Of a stretch of 36,973 nucleotides of DNA, positions 24,244 to 32,539 are shown piece by piece (within the stretch, counting starts at the first letter, position 1; each line of letters starts with the position of its first letter). A program made the translations under genes and the position numbers. Origin of the DNA: an uncultured Lachnoclostridium sp. (GTDB lineage: Bacteria > Bacillota > Clostridia > Lachnospirales > Lachnospiraceae); NCBI GenBank assembly GCA_946402335.1, contig CAMIWE010000019.1, positions 1 to 36,973 on the forward strand. Reading direction: 5' to 3'. The notes below the pieces were generated by a model. It did not search any database. It had not been told where the DNA came from and saw only the letters and a list, made by a program, of their open reading frames with translations.

Positions 24244-24292
24244 AACCGCCCGAAAGGGACACATTTGGCTCAGAAATCAGATTTTTTTAACC

Positions 24293-24329
24293 GGCCGGCT
24301 GTAAGGATTTTTGCAGCCGGTCCTGTTTT
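24293..24329 (+). terminator. Terminator after the MBL-hydrolase gene
   Basis: CCGGCTG (24295-24301) pairs with CAGCCGG (24314-24320), extended by two pairs, followed by CCTGTTTTC. It is followed by an A/T block, AAAAAATTTTTTT, around 24333-24345. No other gene is seen in the 24244-24411 gap. Confidence 0.7.
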
Positions 24330-24411
24330 CTCAAAAAATTTTTTTAAAAAGCGGCGAAAAACCGGGCAGATTTACGACAAAGGGTTAGAAGAGCAAAGGA
24401 GGAACGCGTCT

Positions 24412-24966
24412 ATGGACAAAGGTGCGGGGAGTTACCGCCGTTTCCTTTCCGGGGATGATGAAGGAATTCGTGAGATCATCAATACGTATTATGACGGACT
24501 GGCGCTCTATCTGAACGCCTATGTCAATAATATGACCGATGCGGAAGACCTGGCAGAAGAAACCATTATCGTTCTTGCCACAAAGAAGCCGAAGTATTCC
24601 GGGAAATCGTCTTTCAAAACATGGCTTTACGCAATCGGAAGAAATCTCGCGATCGATCACATCCGCCGCAGGCCGCCGGAAGCAGAAGAGCTGTCCGAAG
24701 ATCTGGCAGGTACGGGGAATGGATACGGCGACGCGGAAGCAATCTATATCGAGCAGGAGGAACGGGAACGGATCAACCGGGCAATGGAAAGCTTAAAGCC
24801 GGATTACCGCCGTGTCCTTCACCTGAAATTCTACGAAGGAAAGGATTTGCAGGAAATTGCCGGAATTATGGGGAAAACTTCCGCAGGGATTTATCATCTG
24901 TATGAGCGCGCCAAGAAGGCTCTTCGGAAGAAACTGGAGAAGACAGGGAGCGGAGGAAGATTATGA
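24412..24966 (+). CDS. ECF-type RNA polymerase sigma factor (first pair)
   Basis: A 184-residue ECF sigma factor. The start at 24412 has AAAGGAGG (24395-24402) nine bases upstream. An in-frame extension back to 24265 would run through the preceding terminator and lacks a ribosome site. Region 2 spans about 19-85 (YVNNMTDAEDLAEETI, then FKTWLYAIGRNLAIDHIRR) and region 4 about 122-174 (LKPDYRRVLHLKFYEGKDLQEIA, then a SAGIYHLYERAKKALRKKL recognition helix). Regions 1 and 3 are absent. Its stop overlaps the next gene (ATGA), which encodes the likely anti-sigma factor. It should direct polymerase to a small regulon on an envelope signal. I could not pick out an ECF-type promoter upstream. Confidence 0.92.
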   Translation: MDKGAGSYRRFLSGDDEGIREIINTYYDGLALYLNAYVNNMTDAEDLAEETIIVLATKKPKYSGKSSFKTWLYAIGRNLAIDHIRRRPPEAEELSEDLAGTGNGYGDAEAIYIEQEERERINRAMESLKPDYRRVLHLKFYEGKDLQEIAGIMGKTSAGIYHLYERAKKALRKKLEKTGSGGRL

Positions 24967-26282
24967 GAGACCATGATGAAGTGTTTCGCAGAGTAATGGA
25001 AGCGAAAGAACAGTATGAACAACAGGAAAAGACCCGTTTCGGTTCGGTATTTACCAAAAAGAGCGGGGACAAAGCAGCCGGAAAAGCAGCCGGAAAGCGT
25101 TTCATGCCGGGACTTGCCGCATGGGGGAAAGGAGCCCTTTGTGCAGCGGCCGCGCTTGCGGTTGTGGCCGTAACGGTTGCGGCAATCCAGATCCGGTTAT
25201 CGCAGAAGAAACCGTCCGACGGTACGGGAGCGGCGTCGACGCCTACCGAAACCGTGGATCCTACCGGAACCGTGGATCCTACCGGAAAGCAGGAGCCGGA
25301 AAAGGCAACGGATCAGGAGATCGCAGAGGCGTATTTTCCGGAAAATTATACCGGATACCGCTATCCGGTTCTCGCCGGAATGACAACCTGGCCGTACGGC
25401 AATCACGGGGATATGGTAAATGTCTGCAGGATCCCGGAGGAGAAGCTTAAAGGAATGTCTACGGAGAACCTGGTACAGACGGTACTGTTCTACCCGTTGT
25501 TCCCGGATGTGCTGGCATATGACAGTGTCGATATGGGATACAATGCGATCAAGGACAGTTTTAACGGATTGAAAGAGCTTTGTGAAAGAGAAGACCGGAT
25601 TGAGGCGCTTAAGAGCGTCGTTAAGAATCATAAGGACTGGTTTATCGTAGAACCAAGCACGGAAGACGGGGCGGAGATTCCGTTTAAGAATATCCATCAG
25701 TCTCTTTTATTCCTGATCTATTCGGAAGATTTTAAAGAGGCATTTGACGAGATTGCGGCGGAACTGCGGTTCACGGTGAATGACATTGATTTCAACGGAA
25801 CAAAAGAACCGTTTTCGGATGCAAAAACGGGGTTCTACGGAACGTATTCGGAAAGCTTATACGATAAGGCGCTTCAGGAAGCAGATGAAAAGCAGCGCGA
25901 ACAACTTGAAAACCTTTCGGCAGACGGCGTATTCCCGGTTACGAATGCAAGCCAGTGCAGCAAGCAGATCCAGATCATCCGCGGAATCCTTGCGGCGGAT
26001 ACGCCGAACATTACGGTGGAGCAGGCGGAAGCCATCTGCGCCGGCACGGAGAAGGAATTTATCGGGGACGGAGCCTGCAAGCTTGTGGACAGTTTTAATG
26101 CAATTGCAGGGGCACCCGATGTGGACTTTGGCTCTACAGAGGACAGGATGCTTGTATACTATACGAATGCGGAGAAGACCGAATATATCCGAATCCATTG
26201 GATTATGGCATTGAATTGCGAGACCTCTGTGGAATTTCACGCAAAAGACGGAAGCGCCCGCGAAATCAGACTGTGGAAGTAA
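24963..26282 (+). CDS. Membrane anti-sigma-like protein with large outer domain (first pair)
   Basis: A 439-residue single-pass protein. The cytoplasmic part (1-55) begins MRDHDEVFRRVMEAKEQYE, where the partner sigma factor probably binds. The membrane segment is about 56-77. Then comes a low-complexity Thr/Pro linker with a short tandem repeat, and an outside domain of ~330 residues with no family I recognise (contains TNASQCSKQIQIIRGIL and YTNAEKTEYIRIHWIM). No zinc HxxxCxxC motif is present, so it is not the ZAS class. The ATGA overlap with the sigma gene and conserved pairing of such genes support an anti-sigma role (inference). A strong terminator follows. Confidence 0.75.
   Translation: MRDHDEVFRRVMEAKEQYEQQEKTRFGSVFTKKSGDKAAGKAAGKRFMPGLAAWGKGALCAAAALAVVAVTVAAIQIRLSQKKPSDGTGAASTPTETVDPTGTVDPTGKQEPEKATDQEIAEAYFPENYTGYRYPVLAGMTTWPYGNHGDMVNVCRIPEEKLKGMSTENLVQTVLFYPLFPDVLAYDSVDMGYNAIKDSFNGLKELCEREDRIEALKSVVKNHKDWFIVEPSTEDGAEIPFKNIHQSLLFLIYSEDFKEAFDEIAAELRFTVNDIDFNGTKEPFSDAKTGFYGTYSESLYDKALQEADEKQREQLENLSADGVFPVTNASQCSKQIQIIRGILAADTPNITVEQAEAICAGTEKEFIGDGACKLVDSFNAIAGAPDVDFGSTEDRMLVYYTNAEKTEYIRIHWIMALNCETSVEFHAKDGSAREIRLWK
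25251..25286 (+). repeat. 18-base tandem repeat, two exact copies
   Basis: ACCGTGGATCCTACCGGA occurs at 25251-25268 and again at 25269-25286, encoding TVDPTG twice. It lies in the linker just outside the membrane segment, so copy number would only change linker length. Confidence 0.9.
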
Positions 26283-26334
26283 GAAGAGGATAAGACGAAG
26301 AAAAAACTTGTGGCAAGGGGAGAATCAAGGTAGA

Positions 26335-26371
26335 ATTAACGCGTACCAAACGGTGCGCGTTAATTTTTTTG
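26335..26371 (+). terminator. Terminator after the first sigma/anti-sigma pair
   Basis: AATTAACGCG (26335-26344) pairs with CGCGTTAATT (26357-26366), with a further ACC/GGT inner pairing, then TTTTT. The arms contain the same TTAACGCG/CGCGTTAA half-sites as the MarR operator at 28086-28112. Confidence 0.88.
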
Positions 26372-26466
26372 AGACCGAACTTGAAAAAACCGTACTTATT
26401 CAGTGAAAGAGCTTTTTCGATGAATAGCAGTCTGTTTTACGGACGACGGGAAAGGAGGGAAACAGC

Positions 26467-27021
26467 ATGGATGACACCGCAATTATCGAACGGTGTTTTG
26501 CAAGAGATGAGACGGCAATCCGTGAGATTTCCGAGAAATACGGAAAGCTTTGCTACAGCATTTCCTATAACCTCCTGCACAACCATGAAGATGCGGAAGA
26601 ATGCGTGAACGATATGCTGTTTGCCGTGTGGAATGCGATTCCGCCGACGCGGCCGGAGAATCTGGGGGCATTTGTCTCAAAAATCGTCCGAAACCAATCG
26701 CTTAAGCGGTTAGAGTATCAGACAAGCGCGAAACGTTCCATGGAAAGGACGGTTTCCATAGAGGAACTTGACGAGGTTCTGCCGGACGAGCGGTATGCAC
26801 CGGATGTGAGCGATGAGGAGGTCGGCCGTCTGATCAGCAGGTTCCTTCGGAAACAAAAGGACACCGAGCGGAACGTGTTCCTTCGAAGATACTATTTCTT
26901 TGATTCCGTTTCGGAGATAGCAGAGCGTTATTCCTTTACGGAGAGTAAAGTGAAGAATATGCTGTACCGGACCAGAAACAGGCTGCGGAAGTATCTGATT
27001 AAGGAGGGAGTTGAAATATGA
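26467..27021 (+). CDS. ECF-type RNA polymerase sigma factor (second pair)
   Basis: A 184-residue ECF sigma factor, clearly different from the one at 24412. Region 2 is about 15-85 (LHNHEDAEECVNDMLFAVW, then FVSKIVRNQSLKRL) and region 4 about 120-177 (RNVFLRRYYFFDSVSEIAERY, then a TESKVKNMLYRTRNRLRKYL recognition helix). The start follows AAAGGAGG at eight bases. Its last four bases overlap the start of the next gene (ATGA), the likely anti-sigma partner. The 26372-26466 leader contains no promoter I would stand behind. Many such Clostridia sigma factors control their own operons. Confidence 0.92.
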   Translation: MDDTAIIERCFARDETAIREISEKYGKLCYSISYNLLHNHEDAEECVNDMLFAVWNAIPPTRPENLGAFVSKIVRNQSLKRLEYQTSAKRSMERTVSIEELDEVLPDERYAPDVSDEEVGRLISRFLRKQKDTERNVFLRRYYFFDSVSEIAERYSFTESKVKNMLYRTRNRLRKYLIKEGVEI

Positions 27022-28022
27022 AAACGAACAGACTGGCGGAAGCCATCGGTAATATCGATAACGACCTGATCGAGCAGGCTGTAAACAGCGGTACGGACGC
27101 AGTGCGGACGACGGAAAGGAAAGAATCCGTGCAGAGGAGGAAGTGGCCGGCATACAGTTCCGTAGCCGCCTGCCTGTGTGTCGCGGCTGCGGCAGCATTC
27201 ATCGTGGCGGTTGTATGGAAGGCGGGGATTTTCCGAAAGAATCCCGCGGAAGTTCCGGCGACCCCCGGGGAGGACACGGTCATAGACTACCCGATTGATT
27301 CGGACGCCGTATTAATTCTGTCCGAGGGAACGGTGATCGGCGGACGCCGGGTGGAATTTCAGAGAGTTGGCAATGTGCTTTTCGATCATGGGGAAGGAGG
27401 CATCGGAAACGGGAACGCAGAGGATTATGCCGGGCTGGCCGGAGAGCTTGCTTTTACGTCGGAAGACGGATCCGAGTGGTTTCATATTAAGGGAAGCGAT
27501 AAGCTGGCGGTCGTGATCTGCAAAAAGGACGGAGAATACAGTTCTTGGGCGTTTTATGATTTTTATCCTTATGACTACCCGTATGCGGAGGTCCTTGACA
27601 AAATCTATACCGTCCGGTCGGCGGATGATGTCCTTAGGATTGTTGTAAACCCGTCTCTTTCTGACATGACGCCGGAAGGGCAGAAGCTGCAGAAACAGAT
27701 CGGAACGCTTGCGATCACCGACGATAAGAGCGTTGAACGGTTTTACAACATTTTGGTGTCTATGGAGCGAACAACCGATATCATTGTGGATGCAGGACCG
27801 GAAAGCGTGAAAGCAAACCGTTATCTGACAATTGAGCTTTCGGGCGGGACGAACATTACCAACCTCAAATACGACGCAATTAACGGAAGGTTCTACGAGT
27901 CCGGAGGCATTGTTTACAGCGTCCTGTCTGCGGAGGACCGGGCATGGCTCGAGAGCGTTATGAATATTTCTTACAACCCGGAGAACCTGCTGCCGACGCC
28001 TTCGCCGACCCCGTTACCATAG
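27018..28022 (+). CDS. Membrane anti-sigma-like protein (second pair)
   Basis: A 334-residue single-pass protein. The N-terminus reads RLAEAIGNIDNDLIEQAV (5-22); I recognise this A-x-x-x-ID-x-DLI-E pattern from membrane proteins paired with ECF sigma genes in Clostridia. Then comes a membrane segment (about 46-67). The ~265-residue outer domain starts after a Pro/Thr linker and ends in a Pro-rich tail (LLPTPSPTPLP). It has no zinc anti-sigma motif. Overlap with the sigma gene indicates coupled translation. A role as anti-sigma factor and sensor is inferred from position. The outer domain resembles none I can name and differs from that of the first pair. Confidence 0.75.
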   Translation: MKTNRLAEAIGNIDNDLIEQAVNSGTDAVRTTERKESVQRRKWPAYSSVAACLCVAAAAAFIVAVVWKAGIFRKNPAEVPATPGEDTVIDYPIDSDAVLILSEGTVIGGRRVEFQRVGNVLFDHGEGGIGNGNAEDYAGLAGELAFTSEDGSEWFHIKGSDKLAVVICKKDGEYSSWAFYDFYPYDYPYAEVLDKIYTVRSADDVLRIVVNPSLSDMTPEGQKLQKQIGTLAITDDKSVERFYNILVSMERTTDIIVDAGPESVKANRYLTIELSGGTNITNLKYDAINGRFYESGGIVYSVLSAEDRAWLESVMNISYNPENLLPTPSPTPLP

Positions 28023-28058
28023 GATAAAAGAAACCATCGAAAATACAGAATATTCCTA

Positions 28059-28086
28059 TTGACAATTAAATTATTCCTGATATAAT
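28059..28086 (+). promoter_or_regulatory. Strong promoter of the MarR/ABC exporter operon
   Basis: Consensus TTGACA (28059-28064), a 16-base spacer and consensus TATAAT (28081-28086). The last base of the -10 is the first base of the first operator palindrome, so a bound repressor would block it. Confidence 0.85.
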
Positions 28087-28112
28087 TAACGCGTTAACAA
28101 TTAACGCGTTAA
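28086..28112 (+). promoter_or_regulatory. Twin palindromic operator, probably for the MarR regulator
   Basis: TTAACGCGTTAA occurs perfectly at 28086-28097 and 28101-28112, with centres 15 bases apart. An extra half-site, GCGTTAA, lies at 28116-28122. The sites cover the start of transcription. MarR proteins bind such palindromes and typically control their own operon, so autoregulation is inferred. Confidence 0.8.
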
Positions 28113-28126
28113 TTTGCGTTAAGAGA

Positions 28127-28184
28127 GGTTCCCGGAACCGGTACCGCGAAAGCCTTTATAAGAAAGAAGGGCACCGGCCGGTGC
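28127..28184 (+). promoter_or_regulatory. Structured leader of the MarR operon
   Basis: The ~115-base leader holds GGTTCC/GGAACC (28127-28139) and the perfect palindrome GCACCGGCCGGTGC (28171-28184). GTTCCC near 28128 could alternatively pair with GGGGAAC near 28188. No terminator T-run is seen, so its role is open. Confidence 0.4.
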
Positions 28185-28216
28185 ACAGGGGAACAGACTT
28201 TAGGAAAGGAGCAGCT

Positions 28217-28663
28217 ATGGCAGAAAGACATTCGTCTGCAGACATTGTGCAGACTTTCTGCAGTACCGACCGGGCACATCGGGCGGCTGTGGAAAACCAG
28301 CTTTCAACGCTCGGACTTCACCGGAGCCAGCATATGATGCTCATGTATCTGTATCATTGCGAGAATATTCCTTCTCAGGCTGAGATGGCAAAGGCTTTCG
28401 GAATCAGTCCCGCAGCCGTTACCGGAACCCTCCAGAAACTGGAAAAAGCCGGGTTCATCGAACGGTCCATGCGAAACGGCAGGGAAAAGGAAATCACGGT
28501 TTCAAAGACCGGCCGCACGATCGTGGAACGCACGAAGCAGATTTTCAAGGATCTCGATGAGGCAATGTGCGCGGGTATTTCGGACGAAGAACTGGAATCG
28601 TTCATGGAAGTGCTTCTTCGGATGCAGGGAAACCTGAAATCGCTTACGGCATCCGAACAATAA
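28217..28663 (+). CDS. MarR-family transcriptional regulator
   Basis: A 148-residue winged-helix regulator. The chosen ATG at 28217 has AAAGGAG six bases before it; a GTG in frame at 28181 lies in the leader palindrome and has no ribosome site. The wHTH region is about residues 32-100. It includes LGLHRSQHMMLMYLY, the recognition helix SPAAVTGTLQKLEKAG and the wing with RSMRNGREKEITVSKTG. Helices at both ends should form the dimer. As usual for the family, it likely represses this operon through the twin TTAACGCGTTAA sites and releases DNA on binding a small molecule, perhaps a substrate of the exporter encoded next. The ligand is unknown. Confidence 0.93.
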   Translation: MAERHSSADIVQTFCSTDRAHRAAVENQLSTLGLHRSQHMMLMYLYHCENIPSQAEMAKAFGISPAAVTGTLQKLEKAGFIERSMRNGREKEITVSKTGRTIVERTKQIFKDLDEAMCAGISDEELESFMEVLLRMQGNLKSLTASEQ

Positions 28664-28670
28664 CAATACT

Positions 28671-28686
28671 CCCGGAAATATCCGGG
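28671..28686 (+). promoter_or_regulatory. Hairpin between the MarR and exporter genes
   Basis: CCCGGA and TCCGGG form a 6-bp stem with an AATA loop, just before the ribosome site GGAAAGG. It could modulate exporter translation relative to MarR. No T-run follows. Confidence 0.4.
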
Positions 28687-28706
28687 CGGAAAGGAAAACA
28701 GAATCT

Positions 28707-30476
28707 ATGAAATGGTCGAAGTATGTTAAGCCTTATCTGGCTTTCTTCATCCTCGGACCACTCTGTATGATTGTCGAGGTTGTCGGCGAAGTCGTTATGC
28801 CGCGTCTTCTGGCAGTCGTGATCAACAGGGCAAATGCCGGGACATTGACCGCACCGACCAGCCTCGGCGTAATGGGGCTGATGATCCTGACGGCGCTCGT
28901 TATGATGGCGGGCGGTATCGGCGGAGCGTATTTTGCTTCCAAGGCGTCGGTATATTTCGCTGCGGACCTCCGCGAGGACTGCTATCGGAGAATTCAGCAG
29001 TATTCCTTTGCAAACATCGATAAGTTTTCTACCGGTTCGCTGGTAACAAGACTTACGAATGATATCACGCAGGTGCAGAACTTTATCGGAATGGTGCTTC
29101 GTATGGCACTCCGCGCACCGGGTATGATGATTGCCGCACTGGTGATGGCTATCATCTTAAATCCCCCGTTGTCGGTCGTATTTGCCGTATCGATCCCGAC
29201 CATGCTGATTGCAGTCGGCGGTATTATCCTGACCGGCTTCCCGCGTTTCGGACGCGTACAGAAGAAGGTGGACGGCCTGAACTCGGCCGTGCAGGAAAAT
29301 GTAACGAATGTCCGCGTTGTAAAAAGCTTTGTACGGGAAGATTTTGAGAACGAGAAGTTCCACGCAGCAAACCGCGACCTGAAGCAGGCCGGCATCAATG
29401 CGGCAAAGGTAATGATCTTCATGTCTCCGGTCATGACGCTTTTCATGAACGGAACGATCATCGCCGTAATCCTTCTCGGCGGACCGATGGTACTTGATTC
29501 CCGCATGGAGATCGGTGACCTGTCCGCATTCTTAACCTATGTAACGCAGATTCTTTCCTCGCTCGTTATGATCACGTTCCTTCTGATGTTCTCCTCCCGT
29601 GCGCTTGCTTCCGCAAAGCGTATCCGCGAGGTAATGGACGAGAAACTTGACCTGACCGATGAGGATGCGACGCAGAGAGACCTTACGGTACAGCGCGGCG
29701 ACATTACCTTTAAGAACGTTTCCTTCCGTTATTACAAGAACAGTGAGGAAAAGGTTCTGAACAATATCAACCTGGAGATTCCCGCCGGTTCTACGGTCGG
29801 CATCATCGGTTCCACGGGCTGCGGAAAGACGACGCTCGTTTCGATGATCCCGAGACTGTATGACTGTGACGAGGGAGAAGTTCTGGTAGACGGCGTAAAT
29901 GTGCGCGACTACTCGCTTTACAATCTCCGTGAGGGCGTTTCGATGGTTCTGCAGAAGAACACGCTGTTCTCCGGAACCGTAGCCGAAAACCTTCGCTGGG
30001 GTGATGAAAATGCGACCGACGAGGAGATCAAGCGTATGGCAGAGTACGCACAGGCCGACAAATTTGTCTCCTCCTTCCGGGATGGATATAATTCCCAGAT
30101 CGAGCAGGGCGGAACGAACGTTTCCGGCGGCCAGAAGCAGCGTCTTTGTATTGCAAGAGCGCTTCTGAAGAAGCCGAAGATTCTGATCCTGGATGACTCG
30201 ACGAGTGCGGTGGATACCGCAACGGAAGCGCAGATCCGGAAGGCATTTTCCCAGAAAGCGGTTGCCGATTCTATTATGCAGGATCCTTTTACGGAGAATC
30301 TGCGCCGCGCGACGAAACTCATCATCGCGCAGCGTATCAGCTCCGTACAAGATGCAGATACAATTATTGTTATGGACGACGGCATGATTACCGGTATCGG
30401 TACGCATGATGAATTACTCGCGAATAATACCGAGTACCGTGAGATCTATGAATCACAGACGGGAAAGGGGGCGTGA
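28707..30476 (+). CDS. Heterodimeric ABC exporter, degenerate-site subunit
   Basis: A 589-residue type I exporter half-transporter: six membrane helices (about 1-310) followed by a nucleotide-binding domain (about 330-589). Walker A is GSTGCGKTT (368-376) and the signature VSGGQ (472-476). Walker B ends LILDD, with Asp497 in place of the catalytic Glu, and the switch reads AQR (Gln542 for His). These changes mark the degenerate site of asymmetric exporters such as TM287/288 and BmrCD. Between Walker B and the switch is an insertion, SQKAVADSIMQDPFTENLRR (about 515-534), absent from the partner. Substrates are probably toxic or amphipathic compounds. It is co-transcribed with marR and the next gene. 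Confidence 0.92.
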   Translation: MKWSKYVKPYLAFFILGPLCMIVEVVGEVVMPRLLAVVINRANAGTLTAPTSLGVMGLMILTALVMMAGGIGGAYFASKASVYFAADLREDCYRRIQQYSFANIDKFSTGSLVTRLTNDITQVQNFIGMVLRMALRAPGMMIAALVMAIILNPPLSVVFAVSIPTMLIAVGGIILTGFPRFGRVQKKVDGLNSAVQENVTNVRVVKSFVREDFENEKFHAANRDLKQAGINAAKVMIFMSPVMTLFMNGTIIAVILLGGPMVLDSRMEIGDLSAFLTYVTQILSSLVMITFLLMFSSRALASAKRIREVMDEKLDLTDEDATQRDLTVQRGDITFKNVSFRYYKNSEEKVLNNINLEIPAGSTVGIIGSTGCGKTTLVSMIPRLYDCDEGEVLVDGVNVRDYSLYNLREGVSMVLQKNTLFSGTVAENLRWGDENATDEEIKRMAEYAQADKFVSSFRDGYNSQIEQGGTNVSGGQKQRLCIARALLKKPKILILDDSTSAVDTATEAQIRKAFSQKAVADSIMQDPFTENLRRATKLIIAQRISSVQDADTIIVMDDGMITGIGTHDELLANNTEYREIYESQTGKGA

Positions 30477-30479
30477 GTT

Positions 30480-32432
30480 ATGGCAAGATCATTGGAACAA
30501 CTGCAGGAGCAGTATAACAGCATTGCCAAGAAGAATGCGTTTAAGCAGCGTCCTCAGGGCGGTCCGAGAGGCCGCGGAATGATGGGCGGAAAGCCCAAGA
30601 GCGCAAAGAAGACCATTGCGCGTATGCTTACTTATATGCGCGGATTCCGGTTCCGTTTTGCACTGGTTCTGTGCTGCATGCTTTTCTCGACGGTAACGAG
30701 CCTTGTGGGCGGATATCTGCTGGCTCCGGTCATCAACAAGCTGACGCTTGCGGTGAACCCGGAAAGCGCAGCAAAGATGAAGCCTTCCTATTTTGAGAAA
30801 CTGACAAGCAGATGGATCGGGGATCTGACTGAGAAATTCTTCCCGGGTAATGAAAAGGTAATGACCTACGTCCTGGTGGCACTGATTCTGCTCGGAGCAA
30901 TTTACTGCATCGGTGTTATCACGACTTACACGCAGGCAAGACTGATGCTTTCCATCTCGCAGGGTATGATCGAGCGGATCCGTAACGAACTGTTCGAGAA
31001 GCTGCAGAGGCTGCCCGTCCGCTTCTTTGATTCGCGGCAGACCGGTGAGATCATGTCCCGGTTTACAAACGATATCGACAACATCGATGTTATGATCAAC
31101 AACTCGCTGACGCAGCTGATCTCCGGCGGTGTCACGCTGATCGGAACATTTGTCTTCATGGTTACGACCAGCTGGATCCTTACGCTGATCACGGTTGTAT
31201 TCATCCCGCTGTTCCTGTTCGGCGGTGTTGCAATCGGTAAGCTCAGCAGAAAATACTATGCGGCACAGCAGAGTGCACTCGGCGCCGTGAACGGCTATAT
31301 TGAGGAGACGGTTACCGGACAGAAGGTTGTCAAGGTATTCAACCACGAGGAATGCTGCGTGGAAGAGTTCTCCCTGCTGAACGACGATATGCGTGACAAG
31401 CAGTTCAAGGCGCAGTTCTGGGGCGGCGTTACCGGCCCGATCATGGGCAATACTTCCCAGATTTCCTATGCGGCTACCGTTGGTATCGGCGGTATCCTGA
31501 TGCTCGCGCACAAGCTTACGACAGGCGGTCTTACCGTATTTGCCGGATATTCCCGCCAGTTCGCAATGCCGATCAATATGCTTGCACAGCAGATGGCGAC
31601 GATGTTCTCGGCCCTTGCCGGTGCAGAACGTGTATTTGAGGTCATGGATGAGATTCCGGAGGCTCCGGACGCACCCGATGCGGATCCGATGCCCGAGATG
31701 AAGGGTCATGTTATTATGGAGCACGTAACCTTCGGTTACAATCCGGACAAGACCGTCCTTAAGGACATCAACCTCTATGCGAAACCCGGCCAGAAGATCG
31801 CATTTGTCGGATCCACCGGTGCCGGAAAGACGACGATCACGAACCTGTTGAACCGGTTCTATGATATCAACGAAGGCACGATTACGATTGACGGCGTCAA
31901 TGTAAAGGACATCAAGCGTGACGTGCTTCGAAAGAATATCGCAATGGTTCTTCAGGATACGCACCTGTTCTCCGGAACGGTTATGGAAAATATCCGCTAC
32001 GGCCGTCTGGACGCAACCGACGAAGAGGTTATCGAAGCAGCCAAAACAGCTTCGGCCCACAGCTTTATCATGCGTCTGTCCGACGGTTACAACACCAGAC
32101 TGGAAGGTGACGGTGCAAACCTGTCGCAGGGCCAGAGACAGCTCTTAAATATCGCAAGAGCGGCACTTTCCAAAGCACCGATCCTGGTACTCGATGAGGC
32201 AACCAGTTCTGTCGATACCCGTACCGAGCGTCATATCGAGCACGGTATGGACCGTCTGATGAAGAACCGTACCACATTTGTCATCGCCCACAGACTTTCC
32301 ACCGTCCGTAACGCGAATGCCATTATGGTACTCGAGCACGGCGAGATTATCGAGCGCGGCGACCACGACGATCTGTTAGCGCAGAAGGGACGTTACTACG
32401 AGCTCTATACGGGCGCTACCGAGCTGGATTGA
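30480..32432 (+). CDS. Heterodimeric ABC exporter, consensus-site subunit
   Basis: A 650-residue half-transporter with an extra basic, Gly-rich N-terminal ~45 residues (GGPRGRGMMGGKPKSAKK), then a six-helix domain (about 55-390) and a nucleotide-binding domain (about 405-650). Walker A is GSTGAGKTT (444-452). Walker B LVLDE has the true catalytic Glu573, and the switch His604 is present (AHR). Its signature is LSQGQ (548-552), so it completes the inactive site of the partner, while the partner's VSGGQ completes the active site here. The start lies 3 bases after the previous stop, with AAAGGGGG upstream. A bidirectional terminator follows. Confidence 0.93.
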   Translation: MARSLEQLQEQYNSIAKKNAFKQRPQGGPRGRGMMGGKPKSAKKTIARMLTYMRGFRFRFALVLCCMLFSTVTSLVGGYLLAPVINKLTLAVNPESAAKMKPSYFEKLTSRWIGDLTEKFFPGNEKVMTYVLVALILLGAIYCIGVITTYTQARLMLSISQGMIERIRNELFEKLQRLPVRFFDSRQTGEIMSRFTNDIDNIDVMINNSLTQLISGGVTLIGTFVFMVTTSWILTLITVVFIPLFLFGGVAIGKLSRKYYAAQQSALGAVNGYIEETVTGQKVVKVFNHEECCVEEFSLLNDDMRDKQFKAQFWGGVTGPIMGNTSQISYAATVGIGGILMLAHKLTTGGLTVFAGYSRQFAMPINMLAQQMATMFSALAGAERVFEVMDEIPEAPDAPDADPMPEMKGHVIMEHVTFGYNPDKTVLKDINLYAKPGQKIAFVGSTGAGKTTITNLLNRFYDINEGTITIDGVNVKDIKRDVLRKNIAMVLQDTHLFSGTVMENIRYGRLDATDEEVIEAAKTASAHSFIMRLSDGYNTRLEGDGANLSQGQRQLLNIARAALSKAPILVLDEATSSVDTRTERHIEHGMDRLMKNRTTFVIAHRLSTVRNANAIMVLEHGEIIERGDHDDLLAQKGRYYELYTGATELD

Positions 32433-32454
32433 TTCCGGATAATACCGAAAATGA

Positions 32455-32498
32455 AAAGAGGCATAACTTTCCTTTGCGGAGAGTTGTGCCTCTTTATT
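32455..32498. terminator. Bidirectional terminator between exporter and transglutaminase genes
   Basis: AAAGAGGCATAACT (32455-32468) pairs with AGTTGTGCCTCTTT (32482-32495), one G-U pair included. T-rich tails are present on both strands (ATTTC on plus, TCATTTTC on minus). It can serve the exporter operon and the convergent minus-strand operon. Confidence 0.85.
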
Positions 32499-32539
32499 TC
32501 GTTGCCGGTATTCCGGGGATATCTCCCGTTCGTTTTTCA

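Noticed and set aside
24265-24411. 49-codon extension of the first ECF sigma gene
   Set aside because: It covers the terminator stem at 24293-24320 and lacks a ribosome site, whereas AAAGGAGG precedes ATG 24412.
28181-28216. GTG start 12 codons upstream for the MarR gene
   Set aside because: It lies at the end of a leader palindrome with no ribosome site. ATG 28217 has AAAGGAG at proper distance.
30489-32060. Open frame of 523 codons on the minus strand inside the exporter gene
   Set aside because: It lies antisense to a fully conserved ABC exporter subunit, has no ribosome site, and its translation is a His/Cys/Arg-rich mirror of the codon bias rather than a protein with domains.
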